Translations under genes and position numbers: made by a program
Notes under the pieces: generated by a model
The model's input: the letters and a program-made list of their open reading frames with translations, nothing else
Databases searched by the model: none
What the model was told of the DNA's origin: nothing
Shown: in pieces, positions 20,285-29,271 of the stretch
How positions within the stretch are numbered: the stretch's first letter is position 1
Layout: each line of letters begins with the position of its first letter
Origin: Fodinibacter sp963707895
GTDB taxonomy: Bacteria > Actinomycetota > Actinomycetes > Actinomycetales > Dermatophilaceae
Direction of reading: 5' to 3'
Assembly (NCBI GenBank): GCA_963707895.1
Contig: CAVPRS010000001.1
Span: 176,331-240,330 of the forward strand
Length of the DNA: 64,000 bases

Positions 20285-21650
20285 CCACCCCACCCGCGGC
20301 GAGCAGGCCCGCGCACCACAGCATCGCGCTGCGGTAGCCGTCGGTCATCGCGTCGAGGTCGAGGTAGTCGTCGCCGGCCAGTCCGACCAGCGCCGGCAGC
20401 GCGGCCACGGCCAGCAGCGAACCGGCCCGAGCCACCGCGTTGTTGACCCCGCTCGCGACGCCCGCGTAGCGGTCGGGTGCTGCCTCGAGCACCGCCGCGG
20501 TGAGGGGTGACACGAGCAGGGCGAGGCCCAGGGCGAACACGGTCATGCCGGGCAGCACGGTCCACCAGGTGGCACCCTCGCCGACGCCGACCAGGAGCAG
20601 TGCGCCTGCGGCACAGACCAGCGGGCCGACCGTCATCGGGATGCGGGGGCCGATCCGCGCCGACAGCGCCGCGGCCCGCGACGAGAACAGCAACAGGGCC
20701 ACGGTGATGGGCAACCCGGACAACCCGGCCTGCAGCGCGCTCCACCCCACCGCCTGGAGCTGCAGCACGGTGAACAGCGAGACGCCACCGAGCGCGCCGT
20801 AGACGAGCAGGGTCATCCCGTTGGCGGCCGAGAAGATGCGAGACCCGAACAGCCCGAGCGGCACCAACGGGGATGCCGTGCGCCGCTCGACGACGACGAA
20901 CGCGACGGCAGCGGCTCCGGCGACGACCCAGGCAGCCGTCACGACGGCCGCGGCGGACTCGGTCGACGCCGTGAGGGCGTAGGTGGCAGCACCCAGCGCG
21001 ACCACGGTGAGCCCGGCGCCGGGCAGGTCGAAGCGCCCGGTGATCTTGGTGTCGCGGCTCTCGGGGGCGGCGTACCAGGTGAGGCCGATGACCGCGACGC
21101 ACAGTGGCACGTTGATCGCGAAGATCCACCGCCACGAGGTGTTGTCGACCATCCAGCCGCCGACCACCGGGCCGATCGCGGCCGCGACCCCCGACAGTCC
21201 GGCCCAGGTGCCGATCGCCGGTGCCCGGTCCTCGTGCTTGAACGACGCCTGGATCAGCGCCAGTGCCCCCGGCGTCAGCAGTGCGGCGCCGACGCCCTGC
21301 AGCACGCGCAGCGCGATGAGCTGACCGGGGCTCTGGGCGAGGGCGCACAGCCCGGACGCGACGAGGAACCACGCGACCCCGATGAGGTAGACGCGCCGCC
21401 GGCCGAACCGGTCGCCGAGCGACCCGCCCACGAGCACGAGCGAGGCCAGGGCGAGCAGGTAGCCGTTGACGACCCACTGGAGCTGGGCCAGTGAGGCGTC
21501 CAGGTCGCGCCCGATCGTGCGCAGGGCGACGTTGACGACGGAGCCGTCGAGGATGGCGACGCCCGATCCCAGGATGACGCCCGTGAGCATGAGCCGGCCG
21601 CGCGTGGAGGAGCGGTCGAGCACGCCGGGTGCTGCGGCGTCCTGGGTCAT
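20247..21650 (-). CDS. MFS transporter, DHA2 (EmrB/QacA) family
   Basis: A 467-residue protein with about 14 transmembrane helices, typical of proton-driven drug or metabolite exporters. It carries the first-helix motif LDGSVVNVALRTIGRDL (motif D1), the loop 2-3 motif A as GGSLGDRFGRRRVYL (about residues 77-91), and motif C in helix 5 (GPVVGGWMVD). The start is the ATG just before MTQDAAAPG. The gene is alone on the minus strand, with its 3' end overlapping the alpha/beta hydrolase gene by 38 bases. The substrate is not predictable from sequence alone. Confidence 0.85.
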   Translation of the reverse strand: MTQDAAAPGVLDRSSTRGRLMLTGVILGSGVAILDGSVVNVALRTIGRDLDASLAQLQWVVNGYLLALASLVLVGGSLGDRFGRRRVYLIGVAWFLVASGLCALAQSPGQLIALRVLQGVGAALLTPGALALIQASFKHEDRAPAIGTWAGLSGVAAAIGPVVGGWMVDNTSWRWIFAINVPLCVAVIGLTWYAAPESRDTKITGRFDLPGAGLTVVALGAATYALTASTESAAAVVTAAWVVAGAAAVAFVVVERRTASPLVPLGLFGSRIFSAANGMTLLVYGALGGVSLFTVLQLQAVGWSALQAGLSGLPITVALLLFSSRAAALSARIGPRIPMTVGPLVCAAGALLLVGVGEGATWWTVLPGMTVFALGLALLVSPLTAAVLEAAPDRYAGVASGVNNAVARAGSLLAVAALPALVGLAGDDYLDLDAMTDGYRSAMLWCAGLLAAGGVVSWFGLGRSERP

Positions 21651-21813
21651 CGCCTGGTCACCCCGTATGGGTACCACGAGGCGATCGTCCGCGGCGCGCA
21701 GGTGGCCCCGCCGCTTCGACAACCGTGCAGGTCGGCGGTTGGCCGGGGCTGTTCTCCCGCGCCCGAACCGATAGGTTGTGAGGCCACGTCGCCGACCTCG
21801 TGAGGGGCCACGC

Positions 21814-22959
21814 ATGATCCGGTTCGATGCCGTGACCAAGCAGTTTCCCGACGGCACGGTGGCCGTCGACGAGCTCAGCCTCACCGCGCCCACGGGCAAG
21901 ATCACCGTTCTCGTCGGCCCCTCGGGCTGCGGCAAGACCACGAGCCTGCGCATGGTCAACCGGATGATCGAGCCCACCCACGGCACCATCACCCTCGACG
22001 GCCAGGACACCGGGCGGATGAACGAGGCCGACCTGCGGCGGGGGATGGGCTACGTCATCCAGCACGCCGGCCTCTTCCCGCACCGCACCGTGCTCGACAA
22101 CATCGCGACCGTGCCTCGCCTGCTGGGCTGGGACAAGGCGAAGACCCGGGCTCGCTCGGCCGAGCTGCTCGAGCGCGTGGGTCTGGCGCCTGAGCTCGGT
22201 GGGCGCTATCCCGCCCAGCTCTCGGGTGGTCAGCAGCAGCGCGTCGGCGTCGCCCGGGCACTCGCGGCCGACCCCCCGGTGATGCTCATGGACGAGCCGT
22301 TCTCGGCGGTCGACCCGGTGGTGCGCGACCAGCTGCAGGACGAGTTCCTGCGCCTGCAGGCCGAGCTCGGCAAGACCATCGTCTTCGTCACGCACGACAT
22401 CGACGAGGCGATCAAGCTCGGCGACCAGGTCGCGGTGCTGCGTGTCGGTGGCCGCCTCGCGCAGGTGGCCGAGCCCGCCTACCTGCTCGCCCACCCGGCC
22501 GACGACTTCGTGGCCGACTTCGTGGGTCGCGACCGCGGCTACCGCGCCCTGGGCTTCCAGGACGCGCCACGCCTGCCGTTGCACTCCGAGCCGACGGTGC
22601 TGCTCGGCGAGCGACCCGACCGGCCGGGTGCCGACTGGCTCCTCGTGGTCAACGGTGAGCGGCATCCGCTGGGCTGGGTCGAGCCGGCTCGCATCGGTGA
22701 TCGCGAGGTCGGCGAGGCCGACCTGCACCGTGGTGGCACGGTGGCGCGCGAACACGGTTCCCTGCGTGGGGCGCTCGATGCCGCACTGTCGTCACCGAGC
22801 CGCCGCGGGGTCATCGTCGACGACGGTGGAGCGTTGTGCGGCACCGTCCTCGCGGCCGAGGTGCTCACCGCCATCGAGCACACCGAGCGGCCCGAGCGCG
22901 ACGAGAGCGACCCCGTGCACGGTGGGGCCGCGGCGGTGGAGGGCGAGGACTCGCCGTGA
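21814..22959 (+). CDS. osmoprotectant (glycine betaine/choline) ABC transporter, ATP-binding subunit
   Basis: A 381-residue ATPase that drives uptake of quaternary-amine osmolytes. Walker A is GPSGCGKTT (about residues 36-44), the signature is LSGGQQQRVGVARAL (about 135-149), Walker B is VMLMDEPFSAVD (about 155-166), and the H-loop is FVTHDIDEA. A C-terminal extension of about 120 residues contains a CBS-like half (GTVAREHGSLRGALDA ... RGVIVDDGGALCGTV), as in ProV/OpuA ATPases, where paired CBS modules sense ionic strength. It is the first gene of a four-gene operon; the stop overlaps the next start as GTGA. Confidence 0.88.
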   Translation: MIRFDAVTKQFPDGTVAVDELSLTAPTGKITVLVGPSGCGKTTSLRMVNRMIEPTHGTITLDGQDTGRMNEADLRRGMGYVIQHAGLFPHRTVLDNIATVPRLLGWDKAKTRARSAELLERVGLAPELGGRYPAQLSGGQQQRVGVARALAADPPVMLMDEPFSAVDPVVRDQLQDEFLRLQAELGKTIVFVTHDIDEAIKLGDQVAVLRVGGRLAQVAEPAYLLAHPADDFVADFVGRDRGYRALGFQDAPRLPLHSEPTVLLGERPDRPGADWLLVVNGERHPLGWVEPARIGDREVGEADLHRGGTVAREHGSLRGALDAALSSPSRRGVIVDDGGALCGTVLAAEVLTAIEHTERPERDESDPVHGGAAAVEGEDSP

Positions 22960-23603
22960 GCTGGCTCGCCGACAACTGGCAGACGGTGCTGACGCTCACC
23001 TGGCGCAGCCTCTACCTGGCCGGGATCCCGCTGGTCATCGGGTTCGTGGTGTCGATCCCGCTGGGCTGGGTCGCGAGCCGGTGGCCGCGGTCGTACCCGC
23101 CGATCATCACGACCACCGGGCTGCTGTACACGATCCCGTCGCTCGCGCTGTTCGTCATCATGCCGGTCGTGCTCGGCACCAAGATCCTCGACCCGGTCAA
23201 CGTGATCGTCGCCCTGACGATCTACACCGTCGCCCTGCTCGTGCGCACCGTGGCCGACGGCCTCAGCGCGGTGCCCGACGACATCGCGCAGGCGGCGACC
23301 GCCATGGGCTACAAGGGAGTTCGGCGGCTGTTCGGTGTGGAGCTGCCCCTTGCCGCGCCGGTGATCGCCGCGGGGCTGCGGGTCGCCGCCGTCAGCAACG
23401 TCAGCATCGTCAGCATCGCGTCCCTGATCGGCGTCAGCCAGCTCGGCGACCTCCTCATCGACGGCTACAACCGGGTGATCTGGGGCGAGCTGCTCACCGG
23501 CATCGTGGCGTGCGTGCTGCTGGCCCTGGCGTTCGACGCGTTCATCGTCCTGGGCACGCGTCTCGTGACCCCCTGGCTCCAGGTGCAGGGGGCGCGGGCA
23601 TGA
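22956..23603 (+). CDS. osmoprotectant ABC transporter permease
   Basis: A 215-residue inner-membrane subunit with five to six helices. The EAA-type coupling loop lies in DIAQAATAMGYKGVRRLFGVELP (residues about 110-130), and the OpuCB-like sequence TTGLLYTIPSLALFVIMP precedes it. The GTG start overlaps the ATPase stop by four bases and its stop overlaps the second permease start (ATGA), so the three are translationally coupled. Two different permeases in one operon indicate a heterodimeric channel as in OpuC and Choline/OpuB systems. Confidence 0.88.
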   Translation: MSWLADNWQTVLTLTWRSLYLAGIPLVIGFVVSIPLGWVASRWPRSYPPIITTTGLLYTIPSLALFVIMPVVLGTKILDPVNVIVALTIYTVALLVRTVADGLSAVPDDIAQAATAMGYKGVRRLFGVELPLAAPVIAAGLRVAAVSNVSIVSIASLIGVSQLGDLLIDGYNRVIWGELLTGIVACVLLALAFDAFIVLGTRLVTPWLQVQGARA

Positions 23604-24388
23604 TCAGCTCGATCCTCACGTGGTTCACCGACCCGGCCAACTGGCAGGGCGAGGACGGCATCCCCCACCGCGTGCTCCAGCACCTCGAGTACACCGCGAT
23701 GGCGGTCCTGCTCGCGGCCCTCATCGCGATCCCGTTGGGGCTGTGGGTGGGTCACACCGGGAAGCTGCGGTGGCTGGTGTCATTGGCGAACTCGGTCCGG
23801 GCCGTGCCGACCCTCGGCCTGCTGTTCGCGGTGTCGCTGTGGCTCGGGCCGAAGATCAGCGGCGACCTCGCCTTCACCCTCCCGAGCATCCTGGTGCTCG
23901 CCGTGCTCGCCGTCCCACCGCTGCTCGCCGGCACCTACGCGGGCATCGAGGCCGTGCCGCCGGCCGCGCGCGACGCCGCGCGGGGGGTCGGGATGACCTC
24001 GGGTCAGGTGCTGCGCCAGGTCGAGGTTCCCAACGGGTTGCCGCTGATGATGTCGGGCCTGCGCTCGGCGGTGCTGCAGGTCGTGGCGACGGCCACGGTG
24101 GCGGCGATCATCGGGCTCGGCGGGCTCGGCCGCTACCTCATCGACGGCATCGCGCTGGGCGACTACCCCGAGACCGCCGGCGGCGCCATCCTGGTGGCCG
24201 TGCTGGCGGTGGTCCTCGACGGGGTCTTCGCACTCGCGCAGCGCGGGGCCGTCTCCCCGGGGCTCACCGGTCGCTCGAGCCGGCCCGGCAGGCGCGGTGT
24301 CGGCGGTCGGGGGAAGGATTCGCGCAGTGTCGAGGTTGAGGCCGACAGGCCCACGGCCGATGCCCGCACGCCCGCGTCATCCGCTTGA
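23600..24388 (+). CDS. osmoprotectant ABC transporter permease, second subunit
   Basis: A 262-residue permease with six helices. The EAA loop is in AARDAARGVGMTSGQVLRQVEVP (about residues 119-141), and SVRAVPTLGLLFAVSLW is typical of OpuCD-like subunits. A hydrophilic C-terminal tail of about 45 residues, rich in Arg and Gly, extends beyond the usual end and could be disordered. The start overlaps the previous stop as ATGA. It pairs with the preceding permease to form the channel. Confidence 0.87.
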   Translation: MISSILTWFTDPANWQGEDGIPHRVLQHLEYTAMAVLLAALIAIPLGLWVGHTGKLRWLVSLANSVRAVPTLGLLFAVSLWLGPKISGDLAFTLPSILVLAVLAVPPLLAGTYAGIEAVPPAARDAARGVGMTSGQVLRQVEVPNGLPLMMSGLRSAVLQVVATATVAAIIGLGGLGRYLIDGIALGDYPETAGGAILVAVLAVVLDGVFALAQRGAVSPGLTGRSSRPGRRGVGGRGKDSRSVEVEADRPTADARTPASSA

Positions 24389-24465
24389 CCGCACTGCCCA
24401 GGCTCCACCTCCTCGTCGCAACGACAGACATCGACCACAGCAGCACTGATGAAGGGACCACTCCC

Positions 24466-25386
24466 ATGAAGCGCATCACCTCCGCGGTGGCACTGATCGC
24501 CGCCTCGCTCCTGGGGCTCACCGCGTGCGGCAGCTCCGACGACCCGCTCGCCTCGTCCGCCCCCAGCGGGTCCTCGTCGGCGAGCGCCTCCGGTGGCCCG
24601 ATCGTCGTCGGCGGTGCCAACTTCTCCGAGTCCACGCTGCTCGCCGAGATCTACGCCGGCGCGCTGAAGGCCAAGGGCATCGACGCCACCACCAAGCCCA
24701 ACATCGGCTCGCGCGAGATCTACCTGCGCGCGCTCGAGGACAACTCGGTGCAGGTGTTCCCCGAGTACACCGGCGCCCTGGCGTTCAACTACGACAAGGC
24801 CTACACGGGCACCGACCCCGACGAGGTCTACCAGCACGTGCAGCAGGTCATCCCCAAGACGCTCACGGTGCTCGACAAGTCGACCGCCGAGGACAACGAC
24901 TCGATCGTCGTCACCAAGGAGACCGCCGACAAGTACAACCTGAAGTCGATCGCCGACCTCAAGGCCGTCGCTGGTGACCTCACCCTCACCGCGCCGCCGG
25001 AGTTCAAGGGTCGCCCGCAGGGCATCCCCGGTCTCGAGAAGACCTACGGCGTCAAGTTCGGGTCGTTCCGGCCGCTCACCGGCCAGGGCATCGTCCAGGC
25101 GCTGAAGAACGGGCAGGCCGACGCCGCCAACATCTTCTCCACCGACCCGGCCATTGCGGCCAACGGCTTCGTGCAGCTCGAGGACACCGAGAAGCTGTTC
25201 GGTTCGCAGAACATCGTCCCGCTCGTGCGGGCCGACCGTGCCGAGGAGGTCAAGGCCGCACTCAACGCCGTGTCGGCCAAGCTGACCACCGAGGCGATCG
25301 CGGGCATGCTCAAGGAGACCGACATCGACAAGAAGGACCCCAAGGCCGTGGCCGCGGAGTTCCTCAGCACCAACGGCCTGGGCTGA
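24466..25386 (+). CDS. osmoprotectant ABC transporter substrate-binding lipoprotein
   Basis: A 306-residue type II periplasmic-binding-like lipoprotein. The lipobox is LLGLTAC-GSS with Cys at residue 22, followed by a Ser-rich linker. The mature part begins IVVGGANFSESTLLAEIYAG and includes VFPEYTGALAFNY, both characteristic of the OpuAC/ProX-type glycine betaine-choline family. The ATG at 24466 was chosen because the signal peptide starts there and gaaggga precedes it. It is the last gene of the operon, followed by two hairpins. Confidence 0.88.
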   Translation: MKRITSAVALIAASLLGLTACGSSDDPLASSAPSGSSSASASGGPIVVGGANFSESTLLAEIYAGALKAKGIDATTKPNIGSREIYLRALEDNSVQVFPEYTGALAFNYDKAYTGTDPDEVYQHVQQVIPKTLTVLDKSTAEDNDSIVVTKETADKYNLKSIADLKAVAGDLTLTAPPEFKGRPQGIPGLEKTYGVKFGSFRPLTGQGIVQALKNGQADAANIFSTDPAIAANGFVQLEDTEKLFGSQNIVPLVRADRAEEVKAALNAVSAKLTTEAIAGMLKETDIDKKDPKAVAAEFLSTNGLG

Positions 25387-25404
25387 CCCCGGCTCGAGCT
25401 CGTC

Positions 25405-25436
25405 GAGCGCCCGGTCCCCTCGTGGGGCCGGGCGCT
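25405..25436 (+). terminator. operon terminator
   Basis: Hairpin agcgcccgg-tccc...gggg-ccgggcgct, 19 bases after the stop of the osmolyte operon. Stem of nine or more GC pairs. Confidence 0.8.
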
Positions 25437-25520
25437 TCGTCGTCCACCTCGCGACGGACCCCTGGCGCGGGCCCCCTCTCAGGGCGGGGATGAACGGGGC
25501 CATGGCACCGCTGATGTAGC

Positions 25521-25574
25521 CGGAGTTGGGTGCTCAGGTGGCTGCCAGAGCACCCACCTGAGCACCCAACTCCG
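25521..25574. terminator. long perfect 21-bp inverted repeat between convergent genes
   Basis: The arms at 25521-25541 and 25554-25574 are exact reverse complements (core agttgggtgctcaggtgg) with a 12-base loop. It lies between the osmolyte operon (plus) and the Fe-S protein gene (minus), nine bases from the latter's stop, and can terminate both. The length without mismatch is unusual for an intrinsic terminator. Confidence 0.75.
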
Positions 25575-25582
25575 TCGTGGTG

Positions 25583-28500
25583 TCAGTCCCAGGGGTCCGG
25601 CTCGTCGAGCAGATCGGGGTTGCCGCCAGTCGCGCTCGGCACGTCGCTCTTCGGGTCCGGCTCGCTCGTCGCGGATGCCGGCGCCTCCGCCTCCCGCGGC
25701 TCGCCGGCCGCAGCTTCCGCGCCGGTGGGTGCCGGCTCGTCCCACGGGTCGACGTCGTCGGTCGAGGCTGCGGCGTCGGCCTTGGCCTTCCCCTCGGACG
25801 GCTCGCCCTCCGATCGCCCGGCCGTGGCGTCCTCGGCGGCGGCCGGCTCATCCCAGGGGTCCGCTTCGGGTTCGGGCAGCGGCCGCCGGGGCAGCGGGCT
25901 CGTCCCAGGGGTCCGCTTCGGGTTCGGCTGCGGCCGCCGGGGCAGCGGGCTCATCCCAGGGGTCTGCCTCGGGTTCGGCTGCGGCCGCCGGGGCAGCGGG
26001 CTCGTCCCACGGGTCGGCCTCGGGTCCGGTGGCCGCCGGTGCGGCAGCCGCGGGTTCGTCCCAGGGGTCTGCCTCGGGTTCGGAGGCGACGGGTGCAGAG
26101 ACAGCGGCCGGGGCGGCGGGTTCGTCCCAGGGGTCTGCCTCGGGTTCGGTGGCGACTGGTGCGGCGGCAGCGGGTTCGTCCCACGGGTCGGCCTCGACGG
26201 CAGTGGGCTCGGTGTCGACCGATGCAGCAGCCGCGGCCGCAGCGGTCGCCGCGGCGGCGGGTGCGGTGACCTCGGGAGCGGCCGCGGGCGGCATCCCAAC
26301 GCGCTCGGCAACAGCCTCGGCCTCGGCCGCGCCACCCGGCTCCCCACGTCGCACGGCGGCCAGCAGCATCTGCGCGACGTCGACGACCTCGACCGCCTCC
26401 GCCTCGCCCTCCGCCTGCTTGGCGGTCAGCCCGTCGGAGATCATCACCCGGCAGAACGGGCAGCCGATGGCGATCCGCTCGGCTCCGGTGGCGATGGCCT
26501 CCTCGGTGCGGTTGGTGTTGATCCGCGTGCCGAGCTTCTCCTCCATCCACATCCGTGCGCCGCCGGCGCCGCAGCAGAACGACTTCTCGCGGGTGCGCTC
26601 CATCTCGCGCAGCTCCACCCCGGGAAGCGCACCGATCAGCTCGCGCGGCGGGGTGTAGACGTCGTTGTGCCGGCCGAGGTAGCACGGGTCGTGGTAGGTC
26701 ACCGTGCCGGCGGTCGACGCCGCGTTCTTCGCCGACGACATCCCCGGCACGTCGCTCGGTCGCGCGACGGGGACCAGCTTCTTGTCGCGCACCAGCCGGT
26801 TGAGCAGCTGCGTGTGGTGCACCACCTCGTACGACCCACCCACCTGCGGGTACTCGTTCTTGATCGTGTTGAAGCAGTGCGCACAGGTGACGACGACCTT
26901 GGTGACGCCGAACTCCCCGAAGGTCGACACGTTCTGCGCCGCCAGGGTCTGGAAGAGCAGCTCGTTGCCGGCTCGCCGCGCCGAGTCACCCGTGCAGGTC
27001 TCGCCGTCGCCGAGCACGGCGAAGGACACCCCGGCGGTGTCGAGCAGCTCGGCCACCGCACGGGTCGTCTTCTTGGCACGGTCCTCGTAGGCACCCGCGC
27101 AGCCGACCCAGAACAGCCACTCGACGTCCGACGCCTTCTCGACGTCCTGGCCCAGCACCTTCACGGGGAACGGCAGGTCCTTGGCCCAGTCGAGCCGCGC
27201 CCGGGCACCCATGCCCCACGGGTTGCCCTTGCCCTCGAGGTTCTTGAACAGCCCGCCCAGCTCCGACGGGAACGCCGACTCGATGAGCGTGGCGTAGCGG
27301 CGCATGTCGATGATGTGGTCGACGTGCTCGATGTCGACCGGGCACTGCTCGACGCACGCGCCGCACGTGGTGCACGACCACAGCACGTCCTGGTCGATGA
27401 CGGCATCCGGCCCGTGCGGGTTGTAGGCCGTGAGCGGCGCCGCGATGTCGTAGCCGGTCGAGCCGATCAGCGGCAGGTCGGGCCACGCGACGCGGGACCC
27501 CTCGACCGCGTCACCTTCCAGCCCGTGCGCCCCGTCGGCGGATGCCGTGCGCGCCGCGACCGTGGCCATCGCCTTCTCGGCGTCGCCGTCGTGGTCGGCC
27601 AGGGCCCGCAGGAACGGTGCCTTGGCGTCGGCGTGGTCGCGCAGGGTCATCATCAGCAGCTTGGGGGAGAGCGGCTTCTCGGTGTTCCAGGCCGGGCACT
27701 GCGACTGGCAGCGGCCGCACTCGGTGCAGGTCGAGAAGTCGAGCAGACCCTTCCAGGTGAAGTCCTCGACGGCCCCGACACCCAGCGTCGCGCCCTCCTC
27801 AAGGTCCTCCATGGCGTCGAGGTCGAACGCCGCGCCACCCACGGTCATCGGCCGCGCCGCGCCGAGCGCCGTGCGCCCGGACGGCTCGCGCTTGAACCAG
27901 ATGTTCGGGAAGGCGAGGAACCGGTGCCACGCCACGCCCATCGTCGGCTGCAGCGAGATGGTGATCATCCACGCGAACGAGATGAGGATCTTCACCGTCG
28001 CCACGACGTAGACCCAGGTCGCGATCGAGGGCAGCGACATCGACGACCACCAGCCCGCCATCCAGCCGGTGAGCGGGAAGTGCGCCGCGAGCGACGCCTC
28101 CGGCTCGAGCTTCGTGACGAACGCCGCCTCGAGCCCGCGCAGCAGCAGGATGCAGGTCGTGACGAGGAGGATCGTCGCCTCGACGTAGTAGGCCTGCCAG
28201 AACGTGGACCCGAAGAACCGCGACCTGCGCCCGTCGGCCCCGGCAGCGGACCGCGGGTGGTTCTTCTGCCGGATGGCGACGAGCACGACGATGCCGATGA
28301 ACCCGCCCCAGGCGAAGACCTCGATGAGCCACTCGAAGGGCGGGAAGAACCCGATGAGGGGCAGCCGGTAGTCGGGCTGCACCAGCTGGAGGAAAGCGTT
28401 GACCAGTGTCGCGAACAGGATGATGAACGACAGCGCCGTGAACCAGTGCGCCGCCGCGACGACCTTCAGGCGCGACATCCGGGTGTGCCCGAGGAACTCC

Positions 28501-28760
28501 TTGGTGAGTACCCAGCTGCGGGTCAGGGGCGCACCGGTGCGGCCGGCATCCGGCTGGCCCATCCGGTAGAGCGAGACGAAGCGGCCGACCTGCCGCGCCA
28601 GCAGTGCCCAGCCGATCAGCGGGATGACGATGCACAGCACGATCCCGACGACCTGCACGGCCTGCAGGCCACCGAAGCGCTCGTCGGGCATCGGGATGAC
28701 GTCGCGGGCCAGGGCGGGCACCAGCACGGGCACCAGGCCGGGGGCGAGCAGGGCAGGCAT
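25583..28760 (-). CDS. membrane (Fe-S)-binding oxidoreductase (Rv0338c/HdrD-like) with DPWDEP-repeat tail, one frameshift
   Basis: About 1,058 residues. The N-terminal third has five or six transmembrane helices of the NarI/HdrE cytochrome-like type. Two 4Fe-4S clusters follow (CTECGRCQSQCP and CTTCGACVEQCPVD), then two CCG cysteine-rich domains: VGCAGAYED ... CAHCFNTIKNEYP, and HDPCYLGRHN ... CCGAGGARMW ... CPFCRVM. This is the layout of the actinobacterial iron-sulfur reductase Rv0338c, thought to pass electrons between the quinone pool and a cytoplasmic acceptor. The last 220 residues are Ala/Pro/Glu-rich with eight copies of DPWDEPA and end in DPWD. One frame break lies at about 25880, where ttcgggcagcgg replaces ttcggctgcgg of sister repeats. 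The ATG at 28760 is seven bases behind a TAGGCT box, so probably leaderless. Confidence 0.85.
25850..26225 (-). repeat. coding tandem repeat, unit E-A-D-P-W-D-E-P-A-A (about 51 bp)
   Basis: Six adjacent units, two of them an exact 17-residue repeat (PEADPWDEPAAPAAAAE), plus scattered copies further toward the C-terminus. Each unit has one Trp in an acidic patch separated by Ala/Pro. Confidence 0.85.
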
Positions 28761-28840
28761 GACCGGCAGCCTACCGGCGGGTAAGCAGACGCTCACCTGC
28801 CTGTGACAGGTGTCAACAGCCGCACCCGATCCGGGGGACC

Positions 28841-28867
28841 TGTCCTTACGGCGGACCCCCGTTCGTC
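28841..28867 (+). promoter_or_regulatory. candidate ECF42-type promoter
   Basis: TGTCCT, 17 bases, CGTC, about 57 bases before the DGPF gene. ECF42 promoters are reported to have TGTCGA at -35 and CGA/TC at -10; here -10 fits and -35 matches four of six. Autoregulation of the pair is inferred. Confidence 0.3.
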
Positions 28868-28923
28868 TCTAGGGTGAGGCCGGACACCGGTGCGGCCCAG
28901 CCACCGACAACCAAGGAGTCACC

Positions 28924-29271
28924 ATGACCCAGTACGCAGCCATGATCTACAGCCGCGACGTCGACTGGACCCTGCCCGAGTACGCCGAGGAGACTGCGCA
29001 GTACAGCGCGTTCGCCGAGGCTGCCGGCGCCGTCATCCGCGGAGGTGCCGCGCTCTACCCCACCTCGACCGCCACCACCGTGCGGGTCGAGGCCAAGGGC
29101 GGGACGCCGCTGACCACCGACGGGCCCTACGCCGAGACCAAGGAGGCCCTCACCGGCTTCTACCTGCTCGAGTGCGCCGACCTCGACGAGGCAGTGCGGG
29201 TCGCCGCGACCATCCCGGGCGCCTGGGACGGAGCTGTCGAGGTGCGACCCGTCATCGAGTTCCCGATGTGA
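28924..29271 (+). CDS. DGPF/YCII-related domain protein
   Basis: A 115-residue alpha-beta-barrel-like protein of the YCII superfamily. The DGPF-type signature is TTDGPYAETKEALTGFYLLE (about residues 60-79), with the conserved G-G near ALYPTSTATTVRV upstream. Proteins of this group are almost always encoded next to ECF42 sigma factors, as here, where the stop overlaps the sigma start (GTGA). Their biochemical role is unknown; a small-molecule or redox sensor has been suggested. Strong ribosome-binding site (aaggag) before the ATG. Confidence 0.88.
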   Translation: MTQYAAMIYSRDVDWTLPEYAEETAQYSAFAEAAGAVIRGGAALYPTSTATTVRVEAKGGTPLTTDGPYAETKEALTGFYLLECADLDEAVRVAATIPGAWDGAVEVRPVIEFPM

